64,000 nt of DNA from Pseudobdellovibrionaceae bacterium (GTDB taxonomy: Bacteria > Bdellovibrionota > Bdellovibrionia > Bdellovibrionales > Bdellovibrionaceae), in NCBI GenBank assembly GCA_019637915.1, contig JAHBUV010000001.1, positions 1,830,565-1,894,564 on the forward strand, written 5' to 3'. A model generated the notes under the pieces. The model saw only the letters and a list, made by a program, of their open reading frames with translations, had not been told where the DNA came from and made no database searches. Of this stretch, positions 52,407 to 63,603 are shown one piece after another. The translations under genes were made by a program, and so were the position numbers. How positions within the stretch are numbered: position 1 is the stretch's first letter; every line of letters begins with the position of its first letter.

Positions 52407-53288
52407 ATGGCGAGTCTGAAGGAGATCCGGGCACGGATCGATTCAACCAAAAACACGCAGCAGATCACGAGGGCCATGAAGCTCGTGTCGGCGGCGAAGC
52501 TCCGCCGGGCGCAGCACAATATCGTGAACATGCGCCCGTACGCCCTGGGGCTGAAGCGGGTGATCGCGGACATCGCTTTGACGCAAAAGGTGTCCCACCC
52601 GCTGATGGAGCCGAAAACCGAGATCAAAAAGATCCTGCTGGTCGTCTTGACGTCGGACCGCGGTCTTTGCGGCGCCTTCAACACGAACATCAATAAATTC
52701 ACCGAGCAGTACTGGCGCGCGAACAAAAGCAAAGTCGAGAAAATCGATTTCTTCTTTATCGGTCGCCGCGGCCATGACTACTTCGCCAAACGCGGCGTCA
52801 AGCCCGTCGAATACATCACCAAGCTGGATAAAGACATCTCCTACGATCTGGCCGCTCGCGTGGCCGACCGTCTGTTGAAGACGTATCTGTCGGGTGAGTA
52901 CGACGAGATCCGCCTCATCTACAACGAGTTCAAATCGGCGATCAGCCAGACGGTCGTTTGCGAAACCCTGCTGCCGCTGGACATCTCGAACACGTCCTTC
53001 GGCAAAGAAGAGGGGAAAGCCGGCTTTTCCGTGGACATGATTTTCGAGCCCTCCCCGGAGCAGATCGTTGAGCAGTTGCTGGTGAAGAACTTTGATTTGC
53101 AGGTCTATCGCAGCATGTCCGAAAGCGTGGCTTCCGAACACGGCGCGCGCATGTCCTCCATGGAAAACGCGACCAACAACGCGAAAGCCATGATCGAGGG
53201 ACTGACCCTGACCTACAACAAGCTGAGACAAGAAAAAATTACGAAAGAACTGATTGAAATCGTTAGCGGTGCCGAGGCACTGGCCTAA
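52407..53288 (+). CDS. atpG: ATP synthase F1 subunit gamma
   Basis: The gamma subunit is the central rotor shaft. The 293-residue protein starts MASLKEIRARIDSTKNTQQITRAMKLVSAAKLRRAQ and ends with TLTYNKLRQEKITKELIEIVSGAEAL, both typical of the coiled-coil shaft. It lies between alpha and beta as in other F-type operons. Confidence 0.97.
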   Translation: MASLKEIRARIDSTKNTQQITRAMKLVSAAKLRRAQHNIVNMRPYALGLKRVIADIALTQKVSHPLMEPKTEIKKILLVVLTSDRGLCGAFNTNINKFTEQYWRANKSKVEKIDFFFIGRRGHDYFAKRGVKPVEYITKLDKDISYDLAARVADRLLKTYLSGEYDEIRLIYNEFKSAISQTVVCETLLPLDISNTSFGKEEGKAGFSVDMIFEPSPEQIVEQLLVKNFDLQVYRSMSESVASEHGARMSSMENATNNAKAMIEGLTLTYNKLRQEKITKELIEIVSGAEALA

Positions 53289-53291
53289 TAG

Positions 53292-54707
<1,416 letters not shown>

Positions 54708-54720
54708 TTGAAGGTGCGCG

Positions 54721-55134
54721 ATGTTTAAATTGACCGTTGTCACGCCTGAAAGGCGCCTCGTCCTGAATCAAGAGATTGATGAAGTGACGGTTCCGGGTTT
54801 CCGGGGGGAATTGAACATCCTCCCGGGGCATGCCCCGTTGATCACCACTCTCGAGACGGGCATCATGCGCTGGAAGATCAAGGGTCAGGCGCAAGAGCAA
54901 GTCGCCGTGCTCAGCTGGGGATACTGCGAGGTCCACCCGGACGGCGTGGAAATTCTGGCCGATATGGCCGACTTGCCGGAAGAGGTCGATGTCCAGGAAA
55001 GCCAGCAGGCTTTGAACCTGGCTGAGAAACGCCTCTTGAACGAGTCCTTGGACGAGGAAAACTGGAAACAAGTTCAACGTGAAGTCGCCCGCCGCCGCGC
55101 CGATTTGGACATCGCCAAACACAAGCGCGTTTAG
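54721..55134 (+). CDS. atpC: ATP synthase F1 subunit epsilon
   Basis: Epsilon couples the shaft to the c ring and can inhibit ATP hydrolysis. The 137-residue protein has the N-terminal beta-sandwich (FKLTVVTPERRLVLNQEIDEV; FRGELNILPGHAPLITTLETG) and a two-helix C-terminal domain. It ends the operon just ahead of a strong terminator. Confidence 0.95.
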   Translation: MFKLTVVTPERRLVLNQEIDEVTVPGFRGELNILPGHAPLITTLETGIMRWKIKGQAQEQVAVLSWGYCEVHPDGVEILADMADLPEEVDVQESQQALNLAEKRLLNESLDEENWKQVQREVARRRADLDIAKHKRV

Positions 55135-55160
55135 AACGACGGACCGAAAGAAACGAATAA

Positions 55161-55184
55161 AAAAGCCGCGTTGGACGCGGCTTT
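55161..55184. terminator. Bidirectional terminator after atpC
   Basis: AAAAGCCGCG and CGCGGCTTTT form a 10-bp stem with a TTGGA... loop region flanked by A- and T-runs. It ends the atp operon and also the minus-strand nagZ-like gene, whose stop codon lies in the T-run. Confidence 0.88.
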
Positions 55185-55185
55185 T

Positions 55186-56775
55186 TTATTTTTCCTGCAA
55201 GAGCTGGGCGACGCGGTAGCCGGCGTGAAGATGGGGATGTCCGATCTCCAGTCGTCCCGCCAGGGAGAGCGTCGCCGGCAGGGCCGTGGGCATGGCGAGA
55301 TTCACGGCATAAGTTTTATCCCGCAACTTTTTTGAAAGGCCGGCGAGCACGCGACCGGTTTTCGTTCCTGAAACGGCGAAAACAATCAGGCCGCAATCCT
55401 GTCCCAAATGGTTTTCAAGCTCTTGGCTTGTGGTGCTTTTCCGCAAAGTGAAAAGGCGGTTTCCCTGGGGTTTTCCCTGCTGGAACGAGGCGAGGAATCT
55501 TTGATCGGAGGAGACGACGCAGGAAACCCCGTTTGCCAGGGTCGCCGGTCGCCGCGCTCTCTGCCCGAAACGCCGGATTTTGTTGTCGAGCAAGCGCAGA
55601 TCCAGCTGCTCCAGGCGCCGGGTTCCCGGGGTGCCGTCGGGGCCCTGGCCGATGCGCGTGGGCAAGGGGTTGCTGACGGCGCGAAGGCCCGCTTTGACCG
55701 CGAGAATGCGGTGGACGCGGTCATTGAGCTCATCGATCGACCACTCTCCCGTGCGCAAGGCGCGCAGGACGCGGTCAAAGGCGCGCTGTTGCTGCTGGGC
55801 GGACCAGCTGATCATGATGAGATCGGCGCCGGCCTTGAGGGATTGGAAAGCCGCCTCCTCGGCGGAGTAGATCAGAGAGCTTCCTTTCATCTGCAAATCA
55901 TCGGTGATGATCAAGCCTTGAAACCCGATCTCTCCGCGCAGCAGGTCCTTCAGGATTTTCGGGGAGAAGGAAGCGGAGCGGCCGCTTGGATCCAGGAAGG
56001 GATAACTCATCTGCGAGATCATCAGGGCGGAAACGGCCCCCATGCGGGAAAAATCATAAAAAGGCTTCAGGTCGTTCCGCCGGAAGACATCGATGCTCAA
56101 CATGCGGCTCACCGTGGTTTTGTGCAGATCCGCCATCAGACCGCCGAGACCGGGAAAGTGTTTTCCCGTGGGCAAGACACCGGCCTTTTTCAAACCCTCG
56201 GCGTAGGCCACCCCCAAGCGGGAGGTGAGTTCCGGGTCATCGCCGAAGGAACGCGGTCCGAGAAAGCTCGTTTTCAAGGGGTTGGAGAGATCCAGCACGG
56301 GCGCGAGGTTCATGTTGAATCCCGCCCAATGCAGCAAACGACCGCTTTCCTCCCCGAAATCCCGGGCCAGGGCCTCGTTCCCGCCGAGGCCGATCGCCTG
56401 CGCGGAGGGCAGGGAGGGGAAAAAAGGCACGCGCGTCACGGGACCTCCCTCCTGATCGACGGCCAGAAAGGGATCGAAGCCCGTTTCAGCCAGGGTGTAG
56501 GCGCGCAGATCTTTGGTGAAAGACCGGATCTGATCCGTGGAGGTGAGATTGCGCCTGAAGAGAATGAACCCGCCGGGACGGTACTGGCGGATGAATTTTT
56601 TGAGGCGCGCGTCCAGGCCGCGTTGCTGAAACCCGATCAAGAAGAGCTGGCCCACTTTTTTCTCGAGGCTCATGGACGCGACGGAATCGTTCACGGGCGC
56701 GGTTTGCGCCTCGGAAAAAACCGGCCCGAGGGCGAGAAGCCCGGTGAGAAGAAGGAGCATGCTTGGAGTCTTCAC
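55186..56775 (-). CDS. Secreted glycoside hydrolase family 3 protein (NagZ-like)
   Basis: This protein has an N-terminal signal (SMLLLLTGLLALGPVFSEAQ) followed by a GH3 beta-N-acetylhexosaminidase domain: VDQEGGPVTRVPFFPSLPSA, KHFPGLGG with the Asp216-x-His218 dyad (ADLHKT), and the nucleophile Asp292 in IITDDLQMKG. About 180 further residues form a GH3 C-terminal-like domain, absent from short cytoplasmic NagZ. It is probably periplasmic and acts on peptidoglycan amino sugars. I choose GTG 56775; the frame extends upstream without a signal. Confidence 0.85.
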   Translation of the reverse strand: MKTPSMLLLLTGLLALGPVFSEAQTAPVNDSVASMSLEKKVGQLFLIGFQQRGLDARLKKFIRQYRPGGFILFRRNLTSTDQIRSFTKDLRAYTLAETGFDPFLAVDQEGGPVTRVPFFPSLPSAQAIGLGGNEALARDFGEESGRLLHWAGFNMNLAPVLDLSNPLKTSFLGPRSFGDDPELTSRLGVAYAEGLKKAGVLPTGKHFPGLGGLMADLHKTTVSRMLSIDVFRRNDLKPFYDFSRMGAVSALMISQMSYPFLDPSGRSASFSPKILKDLLRGEIGFQGLIITDDLQMKGSSLIYSAEEAAFQSLKAGADLIMISWSAQQQQRAFDRVLRALRTGEWSIDELNDRVHRILAVKAGLRAVSNPLPTRIGQGPDGTPGTRRLEQLDLRLLDNKIRRFGQRARRPATLANGVSCVVSSDQRFLASFQQGKPQGNRLFTLRKSTTSQELENHLGQDCGLIVFAVSGTKTGRVLAGLSKKLRDKTYAVNLAMPTALPATLSLAGRLEIGHPHLHAGYRVAQLLQEK

Positions 56776-56798
56776 TGTTTTCAGGATAGCATTGTCCC

Positions 56799-57566
56799 AT
56801 GAGACACGAAGCACGGCCGCGCTCTTGGCTTCAAAAATTGCACCTACGTCCGACACGGTCGATCGCCTTGATGACGGCGCTCATTTTTTCCCTGTCGCCG
56901 TTCACGACGAAAGCCGAGGAGCCGCTGGTCGAAGTGCGCACCATGGACAATGTTTTCAAGAGCTACAAAGAACGCCGCGGAACTCATGGTTTTTTGTTGT
57001 CGATCTCGGGCGAGGACTACTTGCCGAAGGACTACGTCTCGAGGATCGATGCGGAAAATTTTGAAACCATGTTCGGCGACAGCACCATGCCCGTTTATTC
57101 CGGGGAAATCGGCTATAAATTCAATTTCGTCCTGGGTTCCCTGTCGGCCCTGGTCGGTTACGGCTACGGGCGCGTGTCGTTCGCGGGATCCGGCGAAGAA
57201 CGGGTTCTCGAGTTCCACCGGACGACGGGGCGCCTGATGTACATCATGGACAATTTTCTCGCGGAACCCTATGCGGCCCCGTATTTCTCTTTCGGGATCT
57301 ACGACCTGGGGATCGAGGAGAAGATCCCCACGCTCGACGCGAGTTTCTCGGGGCAAACGAAAATCGGAACCCTGATGACGGCGGGTCTGCTCTTGCAGCT
57401 CAACTGGATCGAGCCGGACACTTCGAGGGAGGCCTACATCGGCGCCGGCCTTGAGAACATGTACCTTGACCTGTTCGTCACCCAGCTGAACGCGACGACG
57501 TCGGATGAGGATCCCAACACCCAGTCCGGGTTCAACGTGGGCGCGGGATTGCGCCTGGAATTCTAG
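56799..57566 (+). CDS. Outer-membrane beta-barrel-like protein
   Basis: This 255-residue protein has a signal peptide (after a basic start; hydrophobic core about 23-35, SIALMTALIFSLSPF, then TTKAEE) and a series of amphipathic beta strands (YSGEIGYKFNFVLGSLSALVGYGYG; REAYIGAGLENMYLDLF). It ends FNVGAGLRLEF with the C-terminal Phe typical of BAM substrates. The start is not supported by a clear ribosome-binding site. It overlaps mfd by 4 bp tail to tail. Confidence 0.75.
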   Translation: MRHEARPRSWLQKLHLRPTRSIALMTALIFSLSPFTTKAEEPLVEVRTMDNVFKSYKERRGTHGFLLSISGEDYLPKDYVSRIDAENFETMFGDSTMPVYSGEIGYKFNFVLGSLSALVGYGYGRVSFAGSGEERVLEFHRTTGRLMYIMDNFLAEPYAAPYFSFGIYDLGIEEKIPTLDASFSGQTKIGTLMTAGLLLQLNWIEPDTSREAYIGAGLENMYLDLFVTQLNATTSDEDPNTQSGFNVGAGLRLEF

Positions 57567-60500
57567 ACGAGCTTCAGAAGCAGGTTCAGCTCTTCGTAAA
57601 CGCCCGTCCAGGTGATGTTGTTGAGCCTGATGTTCAGGCGGTTGTCCGGCGTGATGGCGTATTTTTTGTTTTCCCGCATGGCGAGCTTCACCACGGTCTC
57701 CGTCTTGAGGGGGGTTCTTTCCGTGAAGATCAGCGAAATGTTTTTGACCCCGGCGCTGATGTCGCGGACGCCCAGATCCTTGCATTGGCGGCGGATCAGC
57801 ATCAGACCCATGAGGTTCAGGACGGGCTCGGGGATTTCGCCGAACTGATCGCGCAGCTCGTCGCCGATACGGGAAAGGTCGTCCTCGGAACGGATGTCGG
57901 CGAGGGCCTTGTAATAACTCAGGCGGATGCGCACGTCCTTGATGTAGTTGTCCGGGATCAAGGCCGGCACGCGCAGATTGATTTCGGGATCGAGTTCCGC
58001 GTCGTCCACGGATTCCCCTTTGGCTTCCGAAAGGGCCTCGTGGAGCAGGTCCATGTAGAGTTCGTAACCGACGGAATCCATGTGTCCGGACTGCTCTTCA
58101 CCGATGATGGTTCCGGCGCCGCGCAATTCCAGATCGTATTGGGCGATACGGATGCCGCTGCCCAGTGCGGTGTTTTCCTGGATGACGCGCAATCTCTCCT
58201 GCGCGTCTTTATCGAGCTTTTTGTCCTTGGGAAGAATCAAGTAGCAGTAAGCGCGGAGCTTGGAGCGGCCGACCCGACCGCGCAGCTGGTAGAGCTGCGA
58301 CAAACCGAACATGTCGGCGCGATCGATGAACATCGTGTTGGCGCGGGGCACGTCCATCCCGGATTCCACGATGGCCGTGCACACCAGGACGTCGATCTCG
58401 TGATGGAAGAAGGCGAGCATGGCCTGCTCCAGCTCGTGCTCCTCCATTTGCCCGTGGGCGACGCGAATGCGCGCTTCCGGCACGATCTGGCGGATTTCAT
58501 CCACGACGCCATAGATGGACTGCACGCGGTTGTGGATGAAATACACCTGACCGCCGCGGCCGATTTCGGACATGATGGCTTTGCGGATCGTTTCCGGCTC
58601 CCATTTGCACATGAACGTGCGGGTCGGCAGGCGATCGACGGGGGCCGTGTTGATCAGGCTCAAATCCCTCACGCCCACGAAACTCATGTTCAAAGTCCGC
58701 GGGATGGGGGTGGCGGACAGGGTGAGCGTGTCCACGCTGACTTTGAAGCGGCGGACTTTTTCTTTGTGAACCACGCCGAATTTCTGTTCCTCGTCGATCA
58801 CCAGGAGCCCGAGGTTTTGAAACGCGACGTCTTTCGCCAGCAGCTTGTGGGTGCCGACGATGATGTCGACTTTGCCCTCTTTGACCGCGGCGACGGTTTT
58901 TTTCGCCTCCGCGGGCGGGACGAAGCGGTTCAGGACGCGGATTTCGACAGGCCAGCCCTCGAAGCGTTTTTTGAAGGTTTCGAAGTGCTGAAAAGTCAAA
59001 ACCGTCGTCGGCGCGAGAACGGCCACCTGTTGGCCGGCTTGCACGGCGAAAAACGCCGCGCGCATGGCGACCTCGGTTTTCCCGAAGCCGACGTCGCCGC
59101 AGACCAAGCGGTCCATGGGGCGCGTTGAGCCCAGGTCCTTCCGGATGTCGGCGATGGCGCGCAGCTGATCGTCGGTCTCCTCGAAAGGGAAGCCCTTTTC
59201 GAACTGCAGGATGTCGCCGTCGTTGAAGACGAAAGCCGGGCGGTGGGCCTCGGCGCGCTTGGCGTACAGCGCGAGCAGATCGGAAGCGACATCGCGCAAA
59301 TGGGCGCGCACCTTGGTTTTGGTTTTTTCCCAACCGGTGCCGCCGAGTTTGTCGAGGATCGACGTGTTGGTGGCGCCGGAGTACTTTTGCAGCTGCCCGA
59401 CGCGATAAACGGGGAGGTAAAGCTTGTCCTTGTCTTTGTAGGCGACCTGGATGTACTCGCTCTCCACGCCGCCGATGCTCATGATCTTCAGGCCCTCGTA
59501 CTGGCCGATGCCGTGCTTGACGTGGACGACGAGATCCCCGGGCTTCAGGTCGCCGAAGGCCAAACGCTTCGCCTGGGATTGGAAATCATCCACCGCGGAG
59601 GGCGCGCGCCGGCGGTCCTTGCGGCCGAAGAAGTCATCTTCTTTGAGGAAAATCAGCCGCTCTTCCTCCAGCCGCAGGCTTTCGGAAAAACTTTTCGGGA
59701 TGAGGTGGACGGCGCGGGGGTTCCGGTCCTCCTCGTTCAACCAGCTGTCCCACAGGCGGTCCTCCGCCGTCACTTTGAACGGAAGAAGATCCATCCTTTC
59801 CAGGGCGTAAGCCAGGCGCTCAAACGAGGGACCGGGACGGATGCCCACGAAAACGCGATAGCCGTCATCCCGCCAGCGGCGCAGCTTCGTGCCCACGGAA
59901 GTGAACCAGGAGTCGCTGCCGAACGGCGAGGACAGGCTCAGTTGAGCGAAATCCTGGGTGGGAAACGTCCGGTAGTTGATGATTTCCAGACCGCGGTTCT
60001 CGCTCTCCACGGTTTCGAGCAAGGACAGGGTGACCTCGCGGGAATCACCGGGGAAAGCCAGGCGATCGAAGGGGTCCCAGATTTCTTCAAGCGGCGGATG
60101 GATCGGCGCGTGGGGGGAGGCGCGTTCATCCGAGCGCCATTCATTGATGCGTTCATCGGATTCCCGGGCGAGGCTTTCGGGATCCAGGAACCAGAGGGAG
60201 AGCGGGCGGGAGAAGTAGTGCAGGGGGCTGTCGAGCCGCTCATGCAGGAACGGCAGCAAAAAAGCCAGTTCCGGAAAGTGCTGACGCTGCAAGATCGAAC
60301 GAAGGATCTCTTCCGTCGTTGAGGAGGGCACCTGGCGCTGGGCCCAATCGGCGCGCACGCGCCGCACAGTGTCCTCATAGGTGTCATCCTGAAAAAACGC
60401 CTCGCGGGCCGGAACCAGCTGCAGGCTTTTGGTGTCGTCCGTGCTGCGCTGATCGCCGGGGTTGAAGAAACGGAAGCTTTCGATCTCGTCGCCGAAGAGC

Positions 60501-61114
60501 TCCAGCCGCACCGGAGCTTTTTCGGCGGGCGACCAAATGTCGATAATCCCGCCGCGCAGGGCGAATTGTCCGCGGTCCTCCACCACGGGCACGGATTCGT
60601 AACCGATGTCGTTCAGCCAGGTTGCCCAATCATTGGGCAACTCATCGCCGACTTTCAGCAAAAGACTATTTAAATCAAAAACATCGCGGGGCAAGGTCCG
60701 CTGTGAGAGAGCCGCGGAAGTGGCGATGAAGATCTCCCCCGGTTTGGCCTGACGGGCGCGGGACAAAAAGGCCAACCGCTCGCTGATCCCCTGGGGACTG
60801 GGATAAAGACCCACATAAGGAGAGACGTCATTGTCGGGCAGAATGAAGCTTTGCCGTGTTGGGTCAAAAGCCTCAAGTTGCTGCTGCAAACGATTGGCTT
60901 CGGACAAACTTGGCACGACGACAAGATGTGGCAAGTCATTGATTTCTTTTGAGTGAGATTGGGACAAAAAATACGAAAGAGTCAGCGGTGACGAGGTTCC
61001 ACTCAACAAAATGCGCCGATGCCCGATCTCGAACTCTCGGGCAAGGATGCTTTCCAATCTTGTGGATGTGTTGTCGGTTTTCATTTTTGTCTGAGGTTGC
61101 CACGAGTTAGCCAT
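57563..61114 (-). CDS. mfd: Transcription-repair coupling factor Mfd
   Basis: Mfd removes RNA polymerase stalled at DNA damage and recruits UvrA. The protein has the N-terminal UvrB-like region (HLVVVPSLSEANRLQQQLEAF), the RNA polymerase-interaction domain (VVHVKHGIGQYEGLK), the translocase with GDVGFGKTEVAMRAAF, LLVIDEEQKFGV and SATPIPRTLNMSF, and a C-terminal TRCF domain. I choose ATG 61114 (GGAGG just upstream, 1183 residues); ATG 61084 is an alternative. Confidence 0.95.
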   Translation of the reverse strand: MANSWQPQTKMKTDNTSTRLESILAREFEIGHRRILLSGTSSPLTLSYFLSQSHSKEINDLPHLVVVPSLSEANRLQQQLEAFDPTRQSFILPDNDVSPYVGLYPSPQGISERLAFLSRARQAKPGEIFIATSAALSQRTLPRDVFDLNSLLLKVGDELPNDWATWLNDIGYESVPVVEDRGQFALRGGIIDIWSPAEKAPVRLELFGDEIESFRFFNPGDQRSTDDTKSLQLVPAREAFFQDDTYEDTVRRVRADWAQRQVPSSTTEEILRSILQRQHFPELAFLLPFLHERLDSPLHYFSRPLSLWFLDPESLARESDERINEWRSDERASPHAPIHPPLEEIWDPFDRLAFPGDSREVTLSLLETVESENRGLEIINYRTFPTQDFAQLSLSSPFGSDSWFTSVGTKLRRWRDDGYRVFVGIRPGPSFERLAYALERMDLLPFKVTAEDRLWDSWLNEEDRNPRAVHLIPKSFSESLRLEEERLIFLKEDDFFGRKDRRRAPSAVDDFQSQAKRLAFGDLKPGDLVVHVKHGIGQYEGLKIMSIGGVESEYIQVAYKDKDKLYLPVYRVGQLQKYSGATNTSILDKLGGTGWEKTKTKVRAHLRDVASDLLALYAKRAEAHRPAFVFNDGDILQFEKGFPFEETDDQLRAIADIRKDLGSTRPMDRLVCGDVGFGKTEVAMRAAFFAVQAGQQVAVLAPTTVLTFQHFETFKKRFEGWPVEIRVLNRFVPPAEAKKTVAAVKEGKVDIIVGTHKLLAKDVAFQNLGLLVIDEEQKFGVVHKEKVRRFKVSVDTLTLSATPIPRTLNMSFVGVRDLSLINTAPVDRLPTRTFMCKWEPETIRKAIMSEIGRGGQVYFIHNRVQSIYGVVDEIRQIVPEARIRVAHGQMEEHELEQAMLAFFHHEIDVLVCTAIVESGMDVPRANTMFIDRADMFGLSQLYQLRGRVGRSKLRAYCYLILPKDKKLDKDAQERLRVIQENTALGSGIRIAQYDLELRGAGTIIGEEQSGHMDSVGYELYMDLLHEALSEAKGESVDDAELDPEINLRVPALIPDNYIKDVRIRLSYYKALADIRSEDDLSRIGDELRDQFGEIPEPVLNLMGLMLIRRQCKDLGVRDISAGVKNISLIFTERTPLKTETVVKLAMRENKKYAITPDNRLNIRLNNITWTGVYEELNLLLKLV

Positions 61115-61134
61115 TTCCTCCAATGCCTATTTGC

Positions 61135-61163
61135 TTGGAATTCGAAATCGCCCAGTCTATAAC
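61135..61163 (+). promoter_or_regulatory. Promoter for the nuo operon
   Basis: TTGGAA (61135-61140), a 17-bp spacer and TATAAC (61158-61163) fit a sigma70-type promoter, with transcription starting near 61170 and an approximately 40-nt leader to nuoA. Confidence 0.6.
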
Positions 61164-61208
61164 AAAGCAGGTCAGTCCGTTGCTGTTCAATTCACCTCAG
61201 GAGGGGTT

Positions 61209-61580
61209 ATGCCATTAGGTGGGGTCATCTTTTTGGCTGTTTTCATTGCGCTTTTCGGCGCCTTGTTGATCGTGCTCGCGCGCGCGGCGGGTGGTGGCTT
61301 GAAAACGGGGACGGGCGTCAAATTCGATCCTTACGAATGCGGCATTCCCGGACAGGAAAAACGCGACACGAAAATTTCCGTGAAGTTTTATCTCACGGCG
61401 ATCCTCTTCATCCTCTTCGACATCGAAATTATTTTTATGTACCCGTGGGCGATCACCTTCCGTGATTTCATTTTCAGCGGACAGGGGCTCGTCGTCGGCA
61501 TCGCCATGCTCGTTTTTCTTTTGATTTTCATTTTCGGTCTCTTTTGGGAGATCAAATCCAAAGCGCTGGAGTGGGACTGA
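61209..61580 (+). CDS. nuoA: NADH-quinone oxidoreductase subunit A
   Basis: NuoA is a membrane subunit of complex I near the quinone site. The 123-residue protein has the signature FDPYECGIPGQEKRDTKISVKFYLTAILFILFDIE. ATG 61209 has a strong AGGAGGGG site upstream; the open frame before it is leader. It is followed 3 bp later by nuoH rather than nuoB. Confidence 0.93.
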   Translation: MPLGGVIFLAVFIALFGALLIVLARAAGGGLKTGTGVKFDPYECGIPGQEKRDTKISVKFYLTAILFILFDIEIIFMYPWAITFRDFIFSGQGLVVGIAMLVFLLIFIFGLFWEIKSKALEWD

Positions 61581-61583
61581 TTC

Positions 61584-62741
61584 ATGGGTCAGGATATTTT
61601 TGAAATCGTCGTCAACGGTTTAAAGCTCATCGTCATCTTCCTTCTCATGGTGCAAGCCGTTCCGATCCTGGTGTGGGTCGAACGCCGCGGATCCGCCTTC
61701 ATCCAAAACCGCCTCGGTCCGAACCGCGTCGGGCCCCTCGGTCTGTTGCAGTTGCTCGCGGACGCCGTGAAGTTCCTGACGAAGGAAGACATGTTGCCGA
61801 ACCAGGCCGTGCGTTTTCTGTTCTACGCGGCCCCGGTGACGGCGCTGATCCCCGGCGTGATCGCCTACTGCGCGATTCCCCTGGGAACGCCGATCTCCAT
61901 CGAAGCTTTTGAAATGTTCGGTCGCAGCTGGGGTCCTTATGTGTTCCCCATGCAGGGTTTCGACATCGGCGTCGGCATCGTTTTCGTTCTGGGCGTGTCG
62001 TCCCTGGCGGCCTACACGATCCTCATGGCGGGCTGGGGTTCCGGGAATAAATTCTCCCTGATGGGGGCGTTGCGTGCCAGCGCGCAGATGATCTCCTATG
62101 AGCTGGCCCTGGGTCTTTCCATCGTCGGCATCATCATGCTGTACGGAACCTTCAACCTGACGGAAATGATCAACGCCCAGCAGGGGGCGCTGACCTACTC
62201 CGCCTTCGGCCATCAGCTGGCCATTCCGGCGCTGCCGAACTGGGGGCTGTTCTATCAGCCGCTCGGCTTCATTTTGTTTTTCGCCGCCACCTTCGCGGAG
62301 GCGAACCGCCTGCCCTTCGATTTGGCGGAAGGGGAGGCGGAACTCGTCGCCGGGTTCCACACGGAGTACGGCGGCTTCAAGATGCTGATGTTCTTCATCG
62401 GTGAATACGCGCACATGATGATCGCTTGCGGCCTGGTCGTGACCTTCTTCTTCGGCGGGTACCTGGTTCCCTACATGACGCCGGAACAAGTGCAGAGCTG
62501 GGTCGCCACCTGGGCCTCTTCGCCGAACGCGGTGAGCGCCTGGACGTCGGTGATCCACCTGCTGAGCTATTTCGTCAAATTCGCCTTCTTCATGTGGTTC
62601 TTCATCTGGGTGCGCTGGACGTTGCCGCGCTTCCGCTACGACCAACTCATGGACCTCGGCTGGAAGACCATGTTGCCCTGGGCGCTGGCCAACACCATTC
62701 TCACGGCCCTCGTCGTGTATTTCGCTCACACCATCAAATAA
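61584..62741 (+). CDS. nuoH: NADH-quinone oxidoreductase subunit H
   Basis: NuoH forms part of the quinone channel. The 385-residue membrane protein includes VWVERRGSAFIQNRLGPNRVGP, the quinone-site region FAEANRLPFDLAEGEAELVAGFHTEYGG, and the C-terminal RWTLPRFRYDQLMDLGWK. The order A-H-J-K-L skips the peripheral-arm genes. Confidence 0.95.
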   Translation: MGQDIFEIVVNGLKLIVIFLLMVQAVPILVWVERRGSAFIQNRLGPNRVGPLGLLQLLADAVKFLTKEDMLPNQAVRFLFYAAPVTALIPGVIAYCAIPLGTPISIEAFEMFGRSWGPYVFPMQGFDIGVGIVFVLGVSSLAAYTILMAGWGSGNKFSLMGALRASAQMISYELALGLSIVGIIMLYGTFNLTEMINAQQGALTYSAFGHQLAIPALPNWGLFYQPLGFILFFAATFAEANRLPFDLAEGEAELVAGFHTEYGGFKMLMFFIGEYAHMMIACGLVVTFFFGGYLVPYMTPEQVQSWVATWASSPNAVSAWTSVIHLLSYFVKFAFFMWFFIWVRWTLPRFRYDQLMDLGWKTMLPWALANTILTALVVYFAHTIK

Positions 62742-62752
62742 GGAGAAGGATC

Positions 62753-63286
62753 GTGACGGCAGACGCATTCATTTTCTGGTTCTTGTCGCTGATCACCCTG
62801 GGCAGCGCCCTTTCGGTGATGCTCCTGGCGAACCCGGTTTATTCGGCCCTGTCGCTGGTGATGACCATGGTGGGGATCTCCGCTTTGTTCGTGACCCTGG
62901 GCGCCTACTTCATCGCGGGTGTTCAGTTGATCGTCTACGCGGGCGCGGTGATGGTTTTGTTCGTAATGGTCCTGATGCTCTTCGATCTGCGCGCCGAGTT
63001 GCAGGCCTTCAGCCGCGGGCAGATCAGCGGGGCCTTGAAGCTCGCGACCGTGGGGGCTTTGGCCGGTTTGATCGGCGGGGCTCTCCTGCTGAGCGCCGGC
63101 AACGTGGCGGAGCCGAGCATGGCCGAAGCGGCGAAGCTGCCGCCTGACGCCTCGAAGGCGCTGGGCATCGTTCTTTTCACGCGGCACATTTTCGGATTCG
63201 AGGCCTTGGGCGTTCTCCTGTTGGTGATCGCCATCGGCACGGTGGCCCTGGCCCGCGCCAAAGGGGGAACTCATGCCAAGCACTGA
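62753..63286 (+). CDS. nuoJ: NADH-quinone oxidoreductase subunit J
   Basis: This 177-residue protein with about five membrane helices has the NuoJ pattern [40 protein letters not shown]-type helices, followed by an extramembrane loop. GTG 62753 has AAGGAGAAGGA upstream; the longer reading frame before it overlaps nuoH. It overlaps nuoK by 14 bp. Confidence 0.92.
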   Translation: MTADAFIFWFLSLITLGSALSVMLLANPVYSALSLVMTMVGISALFVTLGAYFIAGVQLIVYAGAVMVLFVMVLMLFDLRAELQAFSRGQISGALKLATVGALAGLIGGALLLSAGNVAEPSMAEAAKLPPDASKALGIVLFTRHIFGFEALGVLLLVIAIGTVALARAKGGTHAKH

Positions 63287-63599
63287 CGTCTTCACCACCA
63301 TCACGCTGCAACACTATCTGGTGCTGTCGGCGGCCTTGTTCATGATCGGTCTCACCGGGGTTTTGTTGCGCCGGAACGTCATCGTGATCATGATGTGCAT
63401 CGAGCTGATGCTGAACGCGGTGAACCTGAGCTTCATCGCCTTCAGCAAGTTCTCGGGTCGCATCGACGGGCAGATCATGGTCTTTTTCGTGCTGACCATC
63501 GCCGCCGCGGAAGCGGCCGTGGGCCTGGCCCTGATCGTTTGCATCTTCAAACGTTTCCGCGAAGTGAACATCCGCTTTTTCGAGCATCTGAAGGGATAA
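63273..63599 (+). CDS. nuoK: NADH-quinone oxidoreductase subunit K
   Basis: This 108-residue membrane subunit has the conserved Glu-bearing helices [20 protein letters not shown] and [20 protein letters not shown], used in proton translocation. It starts inside the end of nuoJ and is followed 4 bp later by nuoL. Confidence 0.95.
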   Translation: MPSTDVFTTITLQHYLVLSAALFMIGLTGVLLRRNVIVIMMCIELMLNAVNLSFIAFSKFSGRIDGQIMVFFVLTIAAAEAAVGLALIVCIFKRFREVNIRFFEHLKG

Positions 63600-63603
63600 T
63601 CCG

